A DNA stretch of 24,559 nt from the NCBI GenBank assembly GCA_024231375.1, contig JAAEQP010000176.1, positions 1-24,559 on the forward strand, given 5' to 3'. Shown one piece after another: positions 22,040 to 24,559 of the stretch. The notes beneath the pieces are model-generated. The model saw only the letters and a list, made by a program, of their open reading frames with translations. It had not been told where the DNA came from and did not search any database. The position numbers and the translations under genes are program-made. The stretch comes from a bacterium. GTDB lineage: Bacteria > Hydrogenedentota > Hydrogenedentia > Hydrogenedentiales > SLHB01. Positions within the stretch are counted from its first letter, which is position 1. Every line of letters starts with the position of its first letter.

Positions 22040-23503
22040 ATGGACACGAGAATGGGACGACGCGAATTCCTGGCCGCAACCGTGGCGGCGGCCGGCGCCT
22101 TCCCTGCCTTCGCCGCTACCGGCACGGCTGCGCAACCGCCCAACGTGGTCTACATCATCTGCGACCAGATGCGCGGGGATGCGTTGAGCTGCCTGGGCAG
22201 TCCCAACGCGCGCACGCCCAATCTCGACCGGCTCGCCGCGGGCGGCGTGCTCTTCGATCGATGGTTCAGCAACAACCCCGTATGCGCCCCGTCACGGGTG
22301 ACCGCATTTGGCGGTCAGCATCCCCACACCCACGGCAAGTTGACCAACGGCTCGGGTGACTTCCTGAAATCCCTGGACGGCACCTTACTGGGCCACTTCC
22401 GGGAACGTGGCTACCGGCTGGGTTGGGTGGGCAAGAATCACACCTTCGAAGGCCGCGTGTTCTCGAAACTCGACACCGCCCACATTCGGGCGCGTGAACC
22501 CTTCCGCAAGTACACGGCCTACGTGCCGCCCTGGTGGCACAGCGACATGTACTGGCCCGAGGAGGACTGCTTCGCGTCGCTCAACACCGACGAAAGCGTG
22601 GCCTTCATCAACGACGCCAAACCGGGCGAACCGTTCTTCCTCCACGTGAGCTATTTCGACCCCCATCCGCCGTACTTCGCGCCGTCCGCGTTCAGCGCCC
22701 AGTTCAATCCGGGAGACCTCGCCATCCCGCCCCACGTGCCCCCGGAGGATCTGAGCGACCGCCTCGCCGCCTATGCGCGGGCCATGTGTTACGACCAGAT
22801 GACGGAATCCGACCTTCGCGAGACCATGCGCTACTACTACGCCTCCATCGCCTGGGGCGTGGACCATCAGGTGGGCCAGGTGATGAAGGCCCTGGAAGAC
22901 AAAGGATTGATGGACAACACCGTCGTCGTGTTCACATCCGATCACGGCGATTTCATGGGGCATTGCGGCATGGTGCGCAAAGGCATCTTCCACTACGACG
23001 CCCTCCTTCACGTGCCCATGATCTGGCACGCGCCCGGCCGCATCGAAGCCGGCCTGCGCGTCACTGAACCGTGCCAGTGCGTGGATCTGTTCCCCTCGCT
23101 GGTCGACATCTCCGGCGGTGACGTGCCGGATGGTTTGCCAGGCCGTTCCGTCAAGCCCCTGCTGCACGGAGACGGGCCGCTGGAGGAGGATCGCGTCGTC
23201 TTCGCGTCCGCTGCCTACGGCGATCTGCCCGATACCGAGTTCGCGCTCATCGCCAAGCCCGAGGACCCGATTAAGACACCGCCGCTTCACACTCAGGTGA
23301 TGGACGCGGGGTGCGAAGCCACGCACCGCACCGCCATGGCTCGGACGAGCGACTGGAAACTCATTCTCAACGAGAACGATTCGCCCGAGTTGTATCACAT
23401 GGGAGGCGGCACCGTAGAACGCAAGAACATTGTCGGCGATTCCGGCACTCGAAGTGTCCGCCGGAGGCTTGAGAAGGAAATCCGAAGCATCTGGAAATGG
23501 TAG
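22040..23503 (+). CDS. Tat-exported sulfatase (type I, formylglycine-dependent)
   Basis: A 487-aa member of the alkaline-phosphatase-like sulfatase family. The N-terminus has a twin-arginine signal (GRREFLAA) with an Ala-rich core and probable cleavage after AFA. The metal site starts with CDQMRGD (D42-Q43). The formylglycine motif CAPSR is at 82-86 with Cys82 as the modified residue. GKNH, a DPHPP block and SDHGDFMGH (about 300-308) supply the other metal and sulfate ligands, so it should be active if matured. The substrate is a sulfate ester, probably on a polysaccharide. ATG 22040 is preferred, but TTG at 22034 is in frame and nearer the AGAGGGG site. A second sulfatase follows about 190 bp downstream, and no maturation enzyme is visible. 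Confidence 0.93.
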   Translation: MDTRMGRREFLAATVAAAGAFPAFAATGTAAQPPNVVYIICDQMRGDALSCLGSPNARTPNLDRLAAGGVLFDRWFSNNPVCAPSRVTAFGGQHPHTHGKLTNGSGDFLKSLDGTLLGHFRERGYRLGWVGKNHTFEGRVFSKLDTAHIRAREPFRKYTAYVPPWWHSDMYWPEEDCFASLNTDESVAFINDAKPGEPFFLHVSYFDPHPPYFAPSAFSAQFNPGDLAIPPHVPPEDLSDRLAAYARAMCYDQMTESDLRETMRYYYASIAWGVDHQVGQVMKALEDKGLMDNTVVVFTSDHGDFMGHCGMVRKGIFHYDALLHVPMIWHAPGRIEAGLRVTEPCQCVDLFPSLVDISGGDVPDGLPGRSVKPLLHGDGPLEEDRVVFASAAYGDLPDTEFALIAKPEDPIKTPPLHTQVMDAGCEATHRTAMARTSDWKLILNENDSPELYHMGGGTVERKNIVGDSGTRSVRRRLEKEIRSIWKW

Positions 23504-23542
23504 TCATGCACGCCGTTCGCACAGTCTGAGCTAGAAGGAACT

Positions 23543-23656
23543 GAGGAGCTGTTGAAAAGGTCGTCTGCGTGCGAAGGGAGAGGCGAAGAACCGGGACTGT
23601 CCCAGGTCTTTTCGCGGCCTGCGCGCCGGAGACTGTCACTTCTTCAGCAGCCCCTC
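23543..23656 (+). repeat. Dispersed inverted-repeat element, copy E
   Basis: This 114-bp unit starts GAGGAGCTGTTGAAAAGGT and ends ACTTCTTCAGCAGCCCCTC. The ends are inverted repeats over 19 bp with four mismatches. The interior GAACCGGGACTGTCCCAGG and TTTTCGCGG matches copy C, except that the stretch corresponding to GACCCC...GGGTCT is missing. It lies between the two sulfatase genes and could act as a hairpin after the first. Confidence 0.75.
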
Positions 23657-23693
23657 TGTACCCTTTCCTGCGAAACATGAGGAGACGACCATC

Positions 23694-24559
23694 GTGCCAT
23701 CGCACAGAATCCCACGCCGCACATTCCTGAAGACCGCGGGCGCCGCCCTCTTGGCCGCCGGTCCTGTCGCAGCCGCGCCAGCCAACCGCCCCAACGTGCT
23801 CTTCATCTGCGTGGACGATTTGCGTCCCCAGTTGAACTGCTACGGCAAGAATTTCATGCAGACACCGAACCTAGACCGGTTGGCCGCGGAAGGCACCGTG
23901 TTTTCCAACCATTTCGTGCAAGTGCCCACGTGCGGCGCGTCCCGATGCAGCCTGTTGACCGGACAGCGCCCCCACGCGCCGGGCCGCCTCGGCAACGGCG
24001 CGTTCACCACCCTCAATCGCGACGAACCCACGGACCCCGTCACCATGCCCCACCTGTTTCAACAGAACGGCTACAGCACGGTCTCCGTCGGCAAGGTAAG
24101 CCATCTGCCAACGGGACGGCGCTGTCCAAAACCCTCGGGACGCTTCGACAAAGACGGTAACATGACCTACTCCGGGCCCGGCGATGACGAGCACGAACTG
24201 CCGTTTGGCTGGGACAAGGCCTACGGTCCGACCGGCGAATGGGGCGACCCGTGGTCCGCTTTCTTCGCCTACGCCGGCGGCAAGACCCGAAGCTACACCG
24301 AAGAGAAATCGCCGGCCGTCGAAGCCGCCGACCTACCTGATACCGGATACCCCGACGGCCTCATCGCTGAAGCGGCCATCAAGGAGCTTCAGACGCTCAA
24401 GGACGATCCCTTCTTCCTGTCCGTGGGCTTCTACAAACCCCATCTGCCCTTCACCGCACCAAAGAAGTACTGGGACCTCTACAACCGTGACGAAATCCCC
24501 TTGGCCGAACACAAGGACCCGCCCGCCAACGTCGACCTCCCCCTGAGCCTCCATCGCAA
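23694..24559 (+). CDS. Tat-exported sulfatase, iduronate-2-sulfatase-like (partial, cut by window end)
   Basis: An open frame of 288 codons running off the window end. The start is GTG at 23694 with GAGGAG about 9 nt upstream. The N-terminus has a classic Tat motif PRRTFLK (7-13) with an Ala-rich core. NRPNVLFICVDDLRPQLNCYG (31-51) is the block typical of iduronate-2-sulfatase-like proteins, with metal ligands D41-D42. The active-site motif is CGASR (Cys80), the C-x-A-S-R variant common in this group rather than C-x-P-S-R. SVGK and FYKPHLPFTAP further on agree with the family. It should hydrolyse a sulfate ester on an exported or imported glycan. The C-terminal third and stop codon are outside the window. 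Confidence 0.93.
   Translation, partial: MPSHRIPRRTFLKTAGAALLAAGPVAAAPANRPNVLFICVDDLRPQLNCYGKNFMQTPNLDRLAAEGTVFSNHFVQVPTCGASRCSLLTGQRPHAPGRLGNGAFTTLNRDEPTDPVTMPHLFQQNGYSTVSVGKVSHLPTGRRCPKPSGRFDKDGNMTYSGPGDDEHELPFGWDKAYGPTGEWGDPWSAFFAYAGGKTRSYTEEKSPAVEAADLPDTGYPDGLIAEAAIKELQTLKDDPFFLSVGFYKPHLPFTAPKKYWDLYNRDEIPLAEHKDPPANVDLPLSLHR

Noticed and set aside
23931..23945. Loss of activity in the second sulfatase because of Ala in place of Pro in CGASR
   Set aside because: C-x-A-x-R is a recognised functional variant of the sulfatase signature, and the Cys and Arg are intact.
1..24559. CRISPR arrays, rRNA genes, integrases, IS transposases or toxin-antitoxin pairs
   Set aside because: No regularly spaced direct repeats, rRNA-like sequence, or transposase or integrase motifs were seen on either strand.

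Overview
This is a high-GC bacterial chromosome segment. It most resembles Candidatus Hydrogenedentes or a PVC-type (Planctomycetes/Lentisphaerae) bacterium. That is inferred from gene content: two Tat-exported sulfatases, a DUF1559-like prepilin protein with a C-terminal H-x-DG motif, a secreted BNR sialidase-like protein, planctomycete-style paired amidohydrolases, an ArnT-like and a TMTC-like GT-C glycosyltransferase, and Gram-negative outer-membrane and lipoprotein signals. No rRNA, phage, IS transposase or CRISPR array was seen.

Layout. 1-520: dispersed palindromic repeats, then a complete tRNA-Leu (minus strand, anticodon AAG) with its own promoter and terminator. 517-4501 (minus): dnaJ, an ArnT-like membrane glycosyltransferase, and a secreted protein of unknown function with a strong terminator. 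4846-5619 (plus): a SAM methyltransferase, convergent with an AlgE-like outer-membrane porin (5710-7263, minus) that has a good sigma70-type promoter and a leader of about 225 nt. 7926-9469 (minus): two translationally coupled amidohydrolase-fold genes, one with intact metal ligands and one with every ligand replaced. 9583-12168 (minus): a seven-TM hybrid histidine kinase. 12306-13690 (minus): a methyltransferase and histidine phosphatase pair. 14224-15126 (plus): the prepilin-like protein, converging through a shared bidirectional terminator on a secreted sialidase-like protein (15198-16412, minus). 16721-19809 (minus): a TMTC-like GT-C enzyme with TPRs coupled to a secreted protein, and upstream of that a paralogous lipoprotein. 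20030-21915 (plus): a response regulator with a degenerate GGDEF domain, and an exported HEAT-repeat protein. 22040-24559 (plus): two Tat sulfatases, the second cut by the window end.

Working together. The exported enzymes (sulfatases, sialidase-like protein, AlgE-like porin) suggest scavenging of sulfated or acidic glycans. The GT-C enzymes suggest envelope or protein glycosylation. The most notable non-gene signal is a family of short dispersed elements bounded by GCTGTTGA...TCAGCAGC inverted repeats, found in four intergenic regions and always in the same orientation. The other main points are a tRNA-Leu with A34, the ligand-less amidohydrolase partner, and the tandem paralogous lipoprotein family next to a glycosyltransferase.
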